A model generated the notes under the pieces. The model saw nothing but the letters and a program-made list of their open reading frames with translations, was not told the origin of the DNA and did no database searches. A program made the position numbers and the translations under genes. Below, piece after piece: positions 24,217-31,942 of a DNA stretch of 64,000 nucleotides (position 1 is the first letter of the stretch; each line of letters opens with the position of its first letter). Origin of the DNA: a virus; the IMG/VR virus record IMGVR_UViG_3300046517_002304, positions 372,001-436,000 of that record; one strand, given 5' to 3'.

Positions 24217-24522
24217 CTATTCAATCCCTAGAAGTTCGTCCTTAACTCGTTCTTTCCTAGTTTTCGTATGGGTAGCGGTACACTTAGAAACAATATTCAA
24301 ACAGTATCCAAGTCCAAGAAGGGTATCATGAACGCGATTATAATCTTTGCTCACAGCAATTTTAGTTTTATGAGATAGATCAGTATAATCTACAGAACCA
24401 AACCGAGAAAGACTGGAATAACACTTGCAAAATTTCCCAGAAATATCCGTAGGCACTTCAGGAAAAACTGCAACTATTTCTCCAGTCTTTCTGCTAATTC
24501 GGTAAATCACATCCAACGACAT
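24217..24522 (-). CDS. Hypothetical phage protein
   Basis: 101 aa. The order VIYRISRKTGEIVAVFPEVP, CYSSLSRFG..DYT and RVHDTLLGLGYCLNIVSK follows a small family common in phages and plasmids (YRKWKDG-x-x-ALFPE ... SY.H.GQH ... EL...GY.L). Function unknown. Confidence 0.6.
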   Translation of the reverse strand: MSLDVIYRISRKTGEIVAVFPEVPTDISGKFCKCYSSLSRFGSVDYTDLSHKTKIAVSKDYNRVHDTLLGLGYCLNIVSKCTATHTKTRKERVKDELLGIE

Positions 24523-24524
24523 TA

Positions 24525-24809
24525 TTACGCCACCTTTTGGTTAATAATGTCGTAGTAGGTGTGAAAGCAGGATTCGTGAGTACAATACACCCGACTCTTC
24601 TCACGATACCGCTTGAAGCGATGCGTGCGACGAATGTGTGTATGGCACAGGAGGCACTCAGCAGTGTCCCCTTTAGATTTCATGGTGGGAAGGTGCTCCC
24701 ACTTGTACATCAGGTCGCCTCTACTGAGTCCGGCAGGCCCGGCTACAGTAATAGAATCAGCAGTTCGCTTGTTTCTAAGACCATCTGAATCTTCAGTACC
24801 AAACATCAT
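24525..24809 (-). CDS. Zinc-finger protein
   Basis: 94 aa. CLLCHTHIRRTHRFKR and VYCTHESCFH give a CxxC...CxxxxC site with basic residues between, likely nucleic-acid binding. Two adjacent ATG codons begin it. Function unknown. Confidence 0.65.
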   Translation of the reverse strand: MMFGTEDSDGLRNKRTADSITVAGPAGLSRGDLMYKWEHLPTMKSKGDTAECLLCHTHIRRTHRFKRYREKSRVYCTHESCFHTYYDIINQKVA

Positions 24810-24832
24810 CGCACCACATTTCCAATTATTTG

Positions 24833-25039
24833 TTACTCGTCGTCATCTTCCTCGTCTAAGGTATCAACCTCAAACTCGTCTTCGTCGTCAATGTCAAGTT
24901 CATCAAACTCTTCGTCAAATTCGTCTTCATCAAAATCGTCGTCTTCAACTTCTTCATCGTCGTCAAAGTCGTCTAACTCTGAATCGGTTCCGTTGCCCCA
25001 TCCATCTTCGTCTTCAATTTCTTCTTTGTCGTTCAGCAT
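24833..25039 (-). CDS. Extremely acidic small protein (possible DNA mimic)
   Basis: 68 aa, over half Asp or Glu, in near-uninterrupted runs (DDDFDEDEFDEEFDELDIDD). The DNA is a GTC/TTC near-repeat, so slippage could have expanded it. Acidic phage proteins of this kind can mimic DNA to block restriction enzymes or nucleoid proteins (Ocr, Gam-like). Another reading is a disordered chaperone or spacer. Function inferred from composition only. Confidence 0.6.
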   Translation of the reverse strand: MLNDKEEIEDEDGWGNGTDSELDDFDDDEEVEDDDFDEDEFDEEFDELDIDDEDEFEVDTLDEEDDDE

Positions 25040-25077
25040 GATTGCGTTCCTGTTTAATGAACCATCAATGATTTGTC

Positions 25078-25089
25078 ATGGATAACTAA
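25078..25089 (-). repeat. Intercistronic repeat element
   Basis: ATGGATAACTAA on the plus strand, immediately downstream of the methionine aminopeptidase stop. Confidence 0.8.
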
Positions 25090-25091
25090 CA

Positions 25092-25838
25092 TTATAGCCA
25101 AATCTCACTGTCTGTCAAGATTTCTGCATGGTTTTTACATACTAAAATTGTATGCTCAAATTGCGCAGACATTCCACCATCCTTTGTTCGCGCAGGCCAT
25201 CCTTCCATAATAATCTCTGAACTACCTGTGTTGATAATCGGTTCAATGGTAAAAGTCATACCCTCATCAATAATCTGACCGCTGTCCTTTTCTGCTTCAT
25301 GATAAATGGTCGGGGATTCATGAAACTCTAGGCCAACTCCATGCCCTGTAAAAGAGCTACAAACAGAAAAACCACATCGGTTAACATACCGACTTATTTC
25401 ATACCCAATGTTGCCTAAGTAATTGCCATTCTTTACTTGCTTTATTCCGATATACAAAGAGTTTTTTGCTACCTGTAACAGCTTTGCCGCATTATGGCTT
25501 ACTTCGCCTACTGGATAGGTAAAACAGGTATCTCCATAATATCCGTCAACTATAGTCGCAACATCAATGCCAACTATGTCACCGTTTTTAATTACAGTGC
25601 CGTCTGGTATACCATGACAAACAAAATTATTAACGGATATACATGTCGCAGCAGGAAAACTTTTATAGTTCAAAGGCGCAGGTATACCGCCATTTTTTCT
25701 TATAAAATCTTCTATTAGATTGTTCAGCTCTAGTGTAGTTACGCCTGCTTTAACGAACGGCTTAATAAAAACTAAAACATCAGCAGATAGCTTGCTGCTT
25801 TTTCTAATACCGGCGATTTCGCTATCTGTTTTAATCAA
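25092..25838 (-). CDS. map: Methionine aminopeptidase, type I
   Basis: 248 aa, full length without an extra N-terminal domain. It removes the initiator Met from new proteins. All residues expected of the two-metal site are visible: His75 (VCHGIP), Asp92 (VGIDVA), Asp103 (YYGDTCF), His166 (GHGVG), His173 (FHESP), Glu199 (TIEP) and Glu228 (QFEHTI). The start is TTG (25836-25838) overlapping the upstream TGA, which suggests coupled low-level translation. Together with RRF and YqeY it forms a translation-linked set. Confidence 0.95.
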   Translation of the reverse strand: MIKTDSEIAGIRKSSKLSADVLVFIKPFVKAGVTTLELNNLIEDFIRKNGGIPAPLNYKSFPAATCISVNNFVCHGIPDGTVIKNGDIVGIDVATIVDGYYGDTCFTYPVGEVSHNAAKLLQVAKNSLYIGIKQVKNGNYLGNIGYEISRYVNRCGFSVCSSFTGHGVGLEFHESPTIYHEAEKDSGQIIDEGMTFTIEPIINTGSSEIIMEGWPARTKDGGMSAQFEHTILVCKNHAEILTDSEIWL

Positions 25839-26131
25839 GATGATCGGCTTCTTATGAAAGAATTTTTACTTGTATTTACCATGCTTTTCAAACTGCCAAG
25901 ATGAATGAACTTAATTTTATCTATTAATAAAACTTCTTTCCACTGCATTGTATTATAATCGGCTGTTGCGTGCTTATACGAAAAGTAAATACCATCATCC
26001 TGAATAACTTGAAATTCAACTACGTCGCCAGCGTGCATCAGGTCAGTATTATGAGGATATCTGCCCTTGGATTTATTGCTTAATATTTTAAACTTATAAG
26101 TTCCAGGTACTTTTATTTTAGATTTCGGCAT
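25835..26131 (-). CDS. SH3-like protein of the 'SFVR' family
   Basis: 98 aa. Beta-barrel-like N-terminal part (PGTYKFKILSNKSKG ... HAGDVVEFQVI) and a C-terminus of the form KF-x-x-L-x-S-(L/M)-x-S-M-x7-SFIRSR, shared with the genes at 26118 and 48996. Overlaps the upstream gene by 14 bases. Function unknown. Confidence 0.7.
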   Translation of the reverse strand: MPKSKIKVPGTYKFKILSNKSKGRYPHNTDLMHAGDVVEFQVIQDDGIYFSYKHATADYNTMQWKEVLLIDKIKFIHLGSLKSMVNTSKNSFIRSRSS

Positions 26132-26447
26132 TTCTGGTTCTTACAAATGAAGGCGATGGGCATCTGCACAAGCTAACTATCGCATTCAAAGATGCAAATT
26201 TTACCTTTTGATTACCCATAAACCTCACTTCGTCATAGCCAATTTGATGACTTTTACAACTATTTTCGCCTGATAACTTATAATGAAAGATATTACGTTC
26301 AACCGCCACAACAAACAAATCAGCTAACTCTCCGATTTTCAAAAGCCTATTCTCTGTTGGATGGTTTGCATGAGAATAATTTCTTAAAACCTTCACTTTA
26401 ACAATTTTTCCGGCTCTGATGTTTTGCACATTAGTACCCAGTACCAT
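26118..26447 (-). CDS. SH3-like protein of the 'SFVR' family
   Basis: 109 aa. RAGKIVKVKVLRN and KIGELADLFVV mark a small barrel; the C-terminus KFASLNAIVSL ... SFVRTR matches the genes at 25835 and 48996. Function unknown. Confidence 0.7.
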   Translation of the reverse strand: MVLGTNVQNIRAGKIVKVKVLRNYSHANHPTENRLLKIGELADLFVVAVERNIFHYKLSGENSCKSHQIGYDEVRFMGNQKVKFASLNAIVSLCRCPSPSFVRTRNAEI

Positions 26448-26826
26448 GCAAACGGAAAATTACCAAAGACCATATAACTTCTGCCATCGGCAACTTATAC
26501 GGAAAATTCTTATGTAGCCATTGTACTAGCGTGCCCATGCCAAAAGCAGCATTCGTCTTATAAATCTCATAGAATTGATCGGCCAAATCAGAATCTGAAT
26601 AAACAGAAATATTCTCCAGCAATATTTTCTCTGCTTCTTCTACCATCACTCTATGAATATCTCTTAAGGTTTTTTCTTTATACGCCGCCGACAAAACACG
26701 ATTCGTATTCTTTCTGTTGCTGAAAAAATACTTTTCATAAACGTCAAGCGTTTGTAAGCCGATCCCTAATTTTCTTAGGGCAGGATACAATGTCGTATGA
26801 TTAAAATCAACTTTATCACTCTCCAA
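26431..26826 (-). CDS. Hypothetical helical protein
   Basis: 131 aa, mostly helical, basic in the middle. Overlaps the downstream gene by 17 bases and the metalloprotease gene by 11. No family recognised. Confidence 0.7.
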   Translation of the reverse strand: MESDKVDFNHTTLYPALRKLGIGLQTLDVYEKYFFSNRKNTNRVLSAAYKEKTLRDIHRVMVEEAEKILLENISVYSDSDLADQFYEIYKTNAAFGMGTLVQWLHKNFPYKLPMAEVIWSLVIFRLHGTGY

Positions 26827-27340
26827 TTTTCACTTCCTCTTCTTGAGGCGCTACTTGTGTAGCTTCTTCTTCTTTTTTCTTATACAGCAAGTGGCCTTTT
26901 GGCTCTAGCTTGGCGTAACTCTTAGGAAAGCACAATCTAAATAAATTGATGGACCAAGTACATGTTTTTACTTCGTTCTTTCCTAAGGCATGTCCGTATT
27001 CATGTAAGAACACTACCACTGAATATTTGCCGTCAGATTCTGGTTCCATAAATATGGTCTTGGCCATCGGGAAATAACAGCTCGGAACACCTGGTTTAAA
27101 AATTAACGTAGGCACTGGAATATTGTAAATCGCAGACAAGGCCACATTTAGCTTTTGAAACTTAACATATTGAACCTTCGGACTACCGCGCCATGGTCTT
27201 GTTTTCTTAAAAGCCATTACGGCTTCAAGCACTTCCTTTTTATACTTGATATCGTCATCAAGCACTTCCGCAACAGTTTTCGGATACGGATCTCGCCATC
27301 TGATTAATATATTTGCTATAAGGGCCAAAATCTTCTTCAT
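26816..27340 (-). CDS. Putative zinc metalloprotease (HEYGH)
   Basis: 174 aa. VVVFLHEYGHALGKNE contains HExxH with the catalytic Glu, typical of gluzincin/metzincin-like peptidases; a third ligand may be the Glu or Asp further on. An N-terminal hydrophobic stretch (LALIANILI) may anchor it. The C-terminus is Glu-rich. Substrate unknown. A second HExxH protein lies at 50452. Confidence 0.72.
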   Translation of the reverse strand: MKKILALIANILIRWRDPYPKTVAEVLDDDIKYKKEVLEAVMAFKKTRPWRGSPKVQYVKFQKLNVALSAIYNIPVPTLIFKPGVPSCYFPMAKTIFMEPESDGKYSVVVFLHEYGHALGKNEVKTCTWSINLFRLCFPKSYAKLEPKGHLLYKKKEEEATQVAPQEEEVKIGE

Positions 27341-27777
27341 GATCTAATTCCTTTAACAATTTCTGAAACATCTTTGCCGTTAAATACGCAATTCATCTTT
27401 CTAAGCTCTGCCATTGAGAGCTTAATGGCCAACCCATCATTGGATTGATTTTTAATCTGCTCATAGAAAGCATTTAAGAAGATGATAACATCATCTTTGC
27501 TCATGGTAGCTGGCAAAAATTCAGAAAGAATTTCATTCTCCTGAATTAACTTTACCTTAGTCAAGTTAGATTGACTTGCTTTCATGGTTTCTTCGTTATT
27601 GCTAATAATCTTTCTTAGGATATTCTGTCTACCTTCCTCAGTCAATGGGCTACGAGATTCCACTAACTCAATTTCAGAAATAGCAACACGCAAAATATCC
27701 TTGCGGCCTTCCTGTTGTTTCTTAACGGCGGAAAGCAAGCTGGATTTAAGTCTAGTATTAAGTTCGCTAGTTAGCAT
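27337..27777 (-). CDS. yqeY: YqeY-like protein (GatB tail-like domain)
   Basis: 146 aa, the usual size. N-terminal LNTRLKSSLLSAVKKQQEG..DILRVAISEI, LTEEGRQNILRKIIS and QENEILSEFLPATMS reproduce the YqeY/GatB_Yqey pattern. The C-terminal half normally binds tRNA in GatB, and stand-alone YqeY is thought to act in translation. Occurs in some large phages. AGGAAAAATC precedes the ATG. Confidence 0.85.
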   Translation of the reverse strand: MLTSELNTRLKSSLLSAVKKQQEGRKDILRVAISEIELVESRSPLTEEGRQNILRKIISNNEETMKASQSNLTKVKLIQENEILSEFLPATMSKDDVIIFLNAFYEQIKNQSNDGLAIKLSMAELRKMNCVFNGKDVSEIVKGIRS

Positions 27778-27785
27778 GATTTTTC

Positions 27786-28079
27786 CTAGAATGGCATGTT
27801 CTTGATTGTTTCAATGATATCTGCTGCTTCTTTTAATTTGCCCAATTTATACTCATCAACTTTAGCCTTGAAATCCAAACGTAATGTACCAATTTTAAAC
27901 TGAGCAACCTCTTCGGAAGAATGTACTAGCCATTTGCGCAATATCCAACCCTGTGTTATTTTTTTCCCAGTATAGTCTATCGGAGATTGAAATACGTTAA
28001 ACCCCTTTAGATTATAATAATAAAACATATGATGTTTTGTAAAACCCATCTCTTCCAAGTATTTTACGTCATCTTCCAT
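27786..28079 (-). CDS. Hypothetical protein of the 'GF' family
   Basis: 97 aa; DVKYLEEMGFTKHHMFYYY at the start and a helical C-terminus (LGKLKEAADIIETIKN) fit the family at 1128 and 8552. Function unknown. Confidence 0.7.
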   Translation of the reverse strand: MEDDVKYLEEMGFTKHHMFYYYNLKGFNVFQSPIDYTGKKITQGWILRKWLVHSSEEVAQFKIGTLRLDFKAKVDEYKLGKLKEAADIIETIKNMPF

Positions 28080-28080
28080 C

Positions 28081-28653
28081 TTAATTACCTGAATAGGTTC
28101 GCCATATCAACAAATCAAACTCGCTAATATTCATGCCGAATGGCACAAGTGTTAAAAACAACTGCTCAACCGCATGATATACTGCATCATTTGACGGAGT
28201 AGAACGAGGGACTTTATAACCTAAATCTGATAGATACCGCAGTAAATGTCTGTCAATAACTGCATACCTTGCGTTTCTTCTAGTATGCAGAATAAATCCT
28301 CTACTAGATTTCTTACCTATCCCCTTTACCTGTTCTAAATCATAACAAGAACAGCTTCGTAGATCAATATCAAGATTCACTAAACCCCACAAGGTTTTAG
28401 ATTTTAACCTGTAGCAACCTATCCCAAAACTTTTGAGTAAATCCGGCAGGTCATAAAACCCAAAACTTTTTATCAAACAAAAAGGCGAAAGATACCCATA
28501 TTCATGACGTAAAAAAGCAAGCATCTTTTCTAAGTTAGCCGCTGCTACTCTACCATTTTTACCAGCAGCCAAAACCCAAAAAAGCATTAACTCTTCTAAT
28601 TCATAATAAGTTCGTTCATAATTTGTTATATTACTTACATCTACCATAATCAC
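28081..28653 (-). CDS. HhH-GPD DNA glycosylase-like protein
   Basis: 190 aa starting GTG at 28651-28653 (GTGA with the upstream stop) or ATG at 28647. The hairpin DLEQVKGIGKKSSRGFILH carries GIGKKS with the Lys expected for a bifunctional lyase, followed by AVIDRHLLRYLSDLGY with the conserved Asp. This resembles endonuclease III/OGG-type base-excision enzymes without the iron-sulphur cluster. It may protect phage DNA or act on modified host DNA. The target base is unknown. Confidence 0.75.
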   Translation of the reverse strand: MIMVDVSNITNYERTYYELEELMLFWVLAAGKNGRVAAANLEKMLAFLRHEYGYLSPFCLIKSFGFYDLPDLLKSFGIGCYRLKSKTLWGLVNLDIDLRSCSCYDLEQVKGIGKKSSRGFILHTRRNARYAVIDRHLLRYLSDLGYKVPRSTPSNDAVYHAVEQLFLTLVPFGMNISEFDLLIWRTYSGN

Positions 28654-29054
28654 ATTGCAGGTAAAAACATCTTATACTTAATTAAAAATTGTTTGGCGTT
28701 TCTAAAATTGTGCTTCATTAATGCATATGCGCTAGTGCTAGTCCGGCAGGCCGAATTGTTGCGCATTAAGTTGGTGTTCATATTGATCATTTTAAGAGCA
28801 GCACTTATAATAATCTGTCCAATGCGCCGTGCTTCCATCTTACTTAATGGCTCAATGTGATGTGTGTCAAAAGACTTAAGAGAAATATTCTTATTTAACA
28901 AATTGTCATTTCTAATATCTCCATAAACCCATACGACTGTACCGCTCACCAACCTTACGCTGTCTGACAAATTATGCGCAACAAAAATTACTTTAGGCTC
29001 GGCATTATGACAAAATAGCCTGTGGTTGCTCACATGAACCTCTTTAGCAACCAT
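28650..29054 (-). CDS. Hypothetical protein
   Basis: 134 aa, beta-rich first half (VIFVAHNLSDSVRLVSGTVV), helical basic second half with several Met and Asn. Overlaps the upstream gene by 25 bases. Function unknown. Confidence 0.68.
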   Translation of the reverse strand: MVAKEVHVSNHRLFCHNAEPKVIFVAHNLSDSVRLVSGTVVWVYGDIRNDNLLNKNISLKSFDTHHIEPLSKMEARRIGQIIISAALKMINMNTNLMRNNSACRTSTSAYALMKHNFRNAKQFLIKYKMFLPAM

Positions 29055-29497
29055 ATTAGCTTTTTAAGTTGAGATAAGGCTATAGCAATATCGCCGCCAT
29101 GCAAGCGATAAAAAGATGCATTCCTACTTGGCGCGGCAGGTGAAGCAATAAACATGTGCTTCTTCTTATGTATCTTCGTTAACAAATAACGACAATGACG
29201 AACTATAAATCTTCTTAGTTGCCTGCGATCTAAATCACTCACTTTAATAACGCTTTCGCAATAAGTCTTACGACTAAAAAATAACTTTCCTTTGCGGCCT
29301 GAAATTAATTCGTCAACAGGAAATTCATCTAAAAATTTTTCAATCAGCCTTGGTAATGGCGTTCCATCAGAATTCCATAAGGGAATAAGCGTGTATAACA
29401 TACATCCATCATTTCCCTGATCAATTTTTTCTAATAAAAAAACTTCTGTGGATGCAGCCTTTAAGTTTTTTTTAACAGCCGTAAATTCAATCATCAT
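29030..29497 (-). CDS. Hypothetical protein
   Basis: 155 aa, with a strongly basic middle (DLDRRQLRRFIVRHCRYLLT KIHKKK region) suggesting nucleic-acid contact. Overlaps both neighbours. Function unknown. Confidence 0.68.
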   Translation of the reverse strand: MMIEFTAVKKNLKAASTEVFLLEKIDQGNDGCMLYTLIPLWNSDGTPLPRLIEKFLDEFPVDELISGRKGKLFFSRKTYCESVIKVSDLDRRQLRRFIVRHCRYLLTKIHKKKHMFIASPAAPSRNASFYRLHGGDIAIALSQLKKLIWLLKRFM

Positions 29498-29900
29498 ATT
29501 GAGGGCACCTCCGCAACAACTGCATAAATCTCACAATATGCTCCGTATTTCGGATAATACTACATATTCTTCTAATATATGGAGGCCACGACTTAGTGTC
29601 TTTCATTCTACCATCTGAAATACAACGAAAAAGACCAAGCGCCTTTATAGGCAGGCTTTCTACAAGAGGCTTAAGCAAGATGTCTATTTCCTTTATTCTA
29701 TATTTAGGAATAGACTCAACCCACGCATCACTGCTAACTTCGGTAATCTCTGGCAAAGATAGCAAATTTACGTTGCTGGCAACAGTATTATAGAAATTCC
29801 AGAATATATAAGCCTTTTGCTGCTTGTTATCAACAAAGCTACAGATACAGTCGTTTAATCTGAATAAGTAGCCCACATTTTTATTCATAATGTCGGGCAT
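29487..29900 (-). CDS. Hypothetical protein
   Basis: 137 aa; N-terminal beta meander (FRLNDCICSFVDNKQQKAYI), helical C-terminus. The beta part resembles that of the gene at 29902, so the two may be distant paralogues. Function unknown. Confidence 0.68.
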   Translation of the reverse strand: MPDIMNKNVGYLFRLNDCICSFVDNKQQKAYIFWNFYNTVASNVNLLSLPEITEVSSDAWVESIPKYRIKEIDILLKPLVESLPIKALGLFRCISDGRMKDTKSWPPYIRRICSIIRNTEHIVRFMQLLRRCPQYDD

Positions 29901-29901
29901 T

Positions 29902-30312
29902 TTATTCCTTATTATCAGCTACATTGTTTAATCTCGCTGCAAATTTTAATAATTTTACCATAACCTGAATAGCGGACTTAATTTCGCCTGGACAATACTG
30001 TATGGCATCAATAGTCGCATCATCATCCACAATTTGCTCTCTCAAAAACCTCAAGTCGCCCATATCATCCGCAAGTTTATCCAAAACTAAACCAAATACT
30101 TTTTTCCTTATATGCAAAACAACATCTTTAGGAGGGGGAACAATATTAATGATACAAGTGACGACAGGGTGTGGCAAAGAAAGCAATGTATTCATGTTCT
30201 CTACATCGCTAACGTCCTTGTTCCATACAAATTTAGCGTTAAGCGTAGAAGTAGACTTGGTATCTACTTGCCATAACGTATTATCCTTCCACGAAAACCT
30301 TATTCCTTCCAT
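29902..30312 (-). CDS. Hypothetical protein
   Basis: 136 aa from the ATG at 30312. N-terminal strands (IRFSWKDNTLWQVDTKSTS) echo the gene at 29487; the rest is helical and acidic. Overlaps the cyclotransferase-like gene by 13 bases. Function unknown. Confidence 0.66.
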   Translation of the reverse strand: MEGIRFSWKDNTLWQVDTKSTSTLNAKFVWNKDVSDVENMNTLLSLPHPVVTCIINIVPPPKDVVLHIRKKVFGLVLDKLADDMGDLRFLREQIVDDDATIDAIQYCPGEIKSAIQVMVKLLKFAARLNNVADNKE

Positions 30313-30668
30313 GATGACCCACAATCATCCATACCTTCCGTGTCCATCTGGAAAACGTAGGCAATAATGGGTTTTGGAATAGGCGGAACTACGCCATCTG
30401 ACATTATCTCTACTTCTTCTCTGGCATACATTCCAAAGTGAACGCCCTCAATGCGGTCAAGATAATTCATTAAATCGTCGTCAACTTCCCATAATTCGCC
30501 AATAATACTGGTTCCATTTCCATCATTTACAAGTGCAGGAAACGATCCAGTATTATATAAACGATAAAATGGAGTCGTCATCGCGGATCGTAGAAACTTC
30601 GCATTCTTCAAAATATGATTACGGCAGCAGCCTTTTTTCAAAGTTCCATAGATAAATAAGGTTGTCAT
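30300..30668 (-). CDS. Gamma-glutamylcyclotransferase-like protein (GGCT/AIG2 fold)
   Basis: 122 aa from the ATG at 30668, six bases after AGGAG. The diagnostic LFIYGTLKKG...N binding loop is at the N-terminus and the catalytic Glu lies in YLDRIEG. GGCT-fold enzymes cyclise gamma-glutamyl amines to pyroglutamate. Phage copies may degrade a protecting group or an adduct; the substrate is not predictable. Confidence 0.85.
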   Translation of the reverse strand: MTTLFIYGTLKKGCCRNHILKNAKFLRSAMTTPFYRLYNTGSFPALVNDGNGTSIIGELWEVDDDLMNYLDRIEGVHFGMYAREEVEIMSDGVVPPIPKPIIAYVFQMDTEGMDDCGSSWKE

Positions 30669-30670
30669 TC

Positions 30671-31243
30671 TCATCTCCTGTTTGAAGTTCTTATCCACGA
30701 TGAACAAACCGCACTTCTAGCATCTTCAGATACAAGAGACTTAATTAAGTTCATATCAAGATATTTAAACTTATTGGGTTTTGAAAAGGTTGCACTTGCT
30801 AATTGTAGAAAACTTAACTCATTCATTCCAATTATAGCACAGGAATACAAATCAGACAAGGCTAAGCGAAAATACTTATCCCTATCCATCATAGAAGAGC
30901 TAAGGCAATATGCTCTCCCGAGATAAAAATCTACATTCGTTTTGATTTTAACCCCATTAATATGGAAATATAAGTTAGTAAATAAATTCAGCGGCCCGGA
31001 ACGGCCGCACATTGACAAAAGATGTCCATAATTCCATATCTCATGGGACTTTGCCCAGTTGTTTTTCTTACAATTTATATATTGCTTAACTAAGGTATCC
31101 CAACAAGTATAGCGGTGAACTCTTTGTACTTTATCAGAAAGTAAATGCGTGCTATTTTTACAGTACTGAAAGATAAAATCAAAAATTTTATCTTCGGTCT
31201 TAACAATAAACACATGATCGTCGAATTTAATTTTATATGCCAT
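30671..31243 (-). CDS. Hypothetical protein
   Basis: 190 aa, helical and Cys-containing. It shows a tandem-helix, TPR-like feel (FYLGRAYCLSSSM ... LALSDLYSCAIIGMNELSFL) but no confident repeat. First gene after the structured-RNA region. Function unknown. Confidence 0.68.
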   Translation of the reverse strand: MAYKIKFDDHVFIVKTEDKIFDFIFQYCKNSTHLLSDKVQRVHRYTCWDTLVKQYINCKKNNWAKSHEIWNYGHLLSMCGRSGPLNLFTNLYFHINGVKIKTNVDFYLGRAYCLSSSMMDRDKYFRLALSDLYSCAIIGMNELSFLQLASATFSKPNKFKYLDMNLIKSLVSEDARSAVCSSWIRTSNRR

Positions 31244-31259
31244 ATTAGCTCAAAAAATA

Positions 31260-31505
31260 AAGTAATGCGGTTAATTTGCAACTACTACTAGCCGACACTT
31301 CCATCCGAAGATGTTGTCCTGCCTTGTAGCAGCCGGAGGCCACGCATCATTCTCCACCAGTTTGTACCGACAACCGGTCGTCTCTTACGTTGCTCAAGAG
31401 ATTTAACCCTCTCTTACAACGGTTGTTCTGGGACAGATGGTCTTCTGATCGCTCCCAGCGTTTTCTGGCTAACAACTAACCAGTCCGACTTAACGGAACT
31501 AATTA
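31260..31505 (-). ncRNA. Probable structured non-coding RNA
   Basis: The 270-base gap holds no start-to-stop gene but is GC-richer than its surroundings and full of short inverted repeats. In the minus sense these include CTGG...CCAG, CTGGGA...TCCCAG, CAGA...TCTG and a perfect CATC-TTCG-GATG hairpin with a UUCG tetraloop, closed further out by GACA/TGTC. It lies between two same-strand genes, so it may be a processed RNA, a leader for the gene at 30671 or a guide-type RNA. The class is not recognised. Confidence 0.55.
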
Positions 31506-31513
31506 AATAACGC

Positions 31514-31942
31514 TTACAAATTCGCTTTTTCTTCGTCAATTTTACGACTTAACAAATCAATCAAGGATGAAATTTCATCCATCTTTTCAGCGCGTTTCGC
31601 TTTACGGTGTAAGGAGAGTTTACCGACAGATATTTTCTCAATCTTAACAGAAGGGGAACATCGCCTTGGGGTCAAAACATCTTTGTCCAAGAAGGCAAAT
31701 ACAGATACCTTACTAGCGACTTTTTTAATAACTGGCTTTAGTTTTTTCGGTTTAATAGAAGCAATAGATGCAACAGCCTTCTTCTTTTTAACTGCTAAAA
31801 CTGGAACCGCTTCTGGCCTACCTTCTCTTCGTACATTTACAACTTTATAAATTCCGCTATAAACCAACTGATGCGGATACTTACGTCGCAACCATCGGAG
31901 ATAGGAGTTTCTGATTCTGACTAAATCGCCAACTTCAATCAT
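31514..31942 (-). CDS. KOW/SH3-like basic protein
   Basis: 142 aa. IEVGDLVRIRNSYLRW and VYSGIYKVVNVRRE form a KOW-like barrel; the rest is very Lys/Ser/Val-rich with alternating KK pairs, probably disordered and nucleic-acid binding. ATGA overlap with the RuvB-like gene upstream. Confidence 0.7.
   Translation of the reverse strand: MIEVGDLVRIRNSYLRWLRRKYPHQLVYSGIYKVVNVRREGRPEAVPVLAVKKKKAVASIASIKPKKLKPVIKKVASKVSVFAFLDKDVLTPRRCSPSVKIEKISVGKLSLHRKAKRAEKMDEISSLIDLLSRKIDEEKANL

Noticed and set aside
24613-25041. Arg/Leu-rich plus-strand frame opposite the acidic gene
   Set aside because: The composition is a mirror of the repeat-like acidic codons; no start signal.
31310-31440. Frame ending RGLRLLQGRTTSSDGSVG in the structured region
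   Set aside because: It opens after a stop with no ATG, GTG or TTG near a ribosome site; hairpins explain the sequence better.
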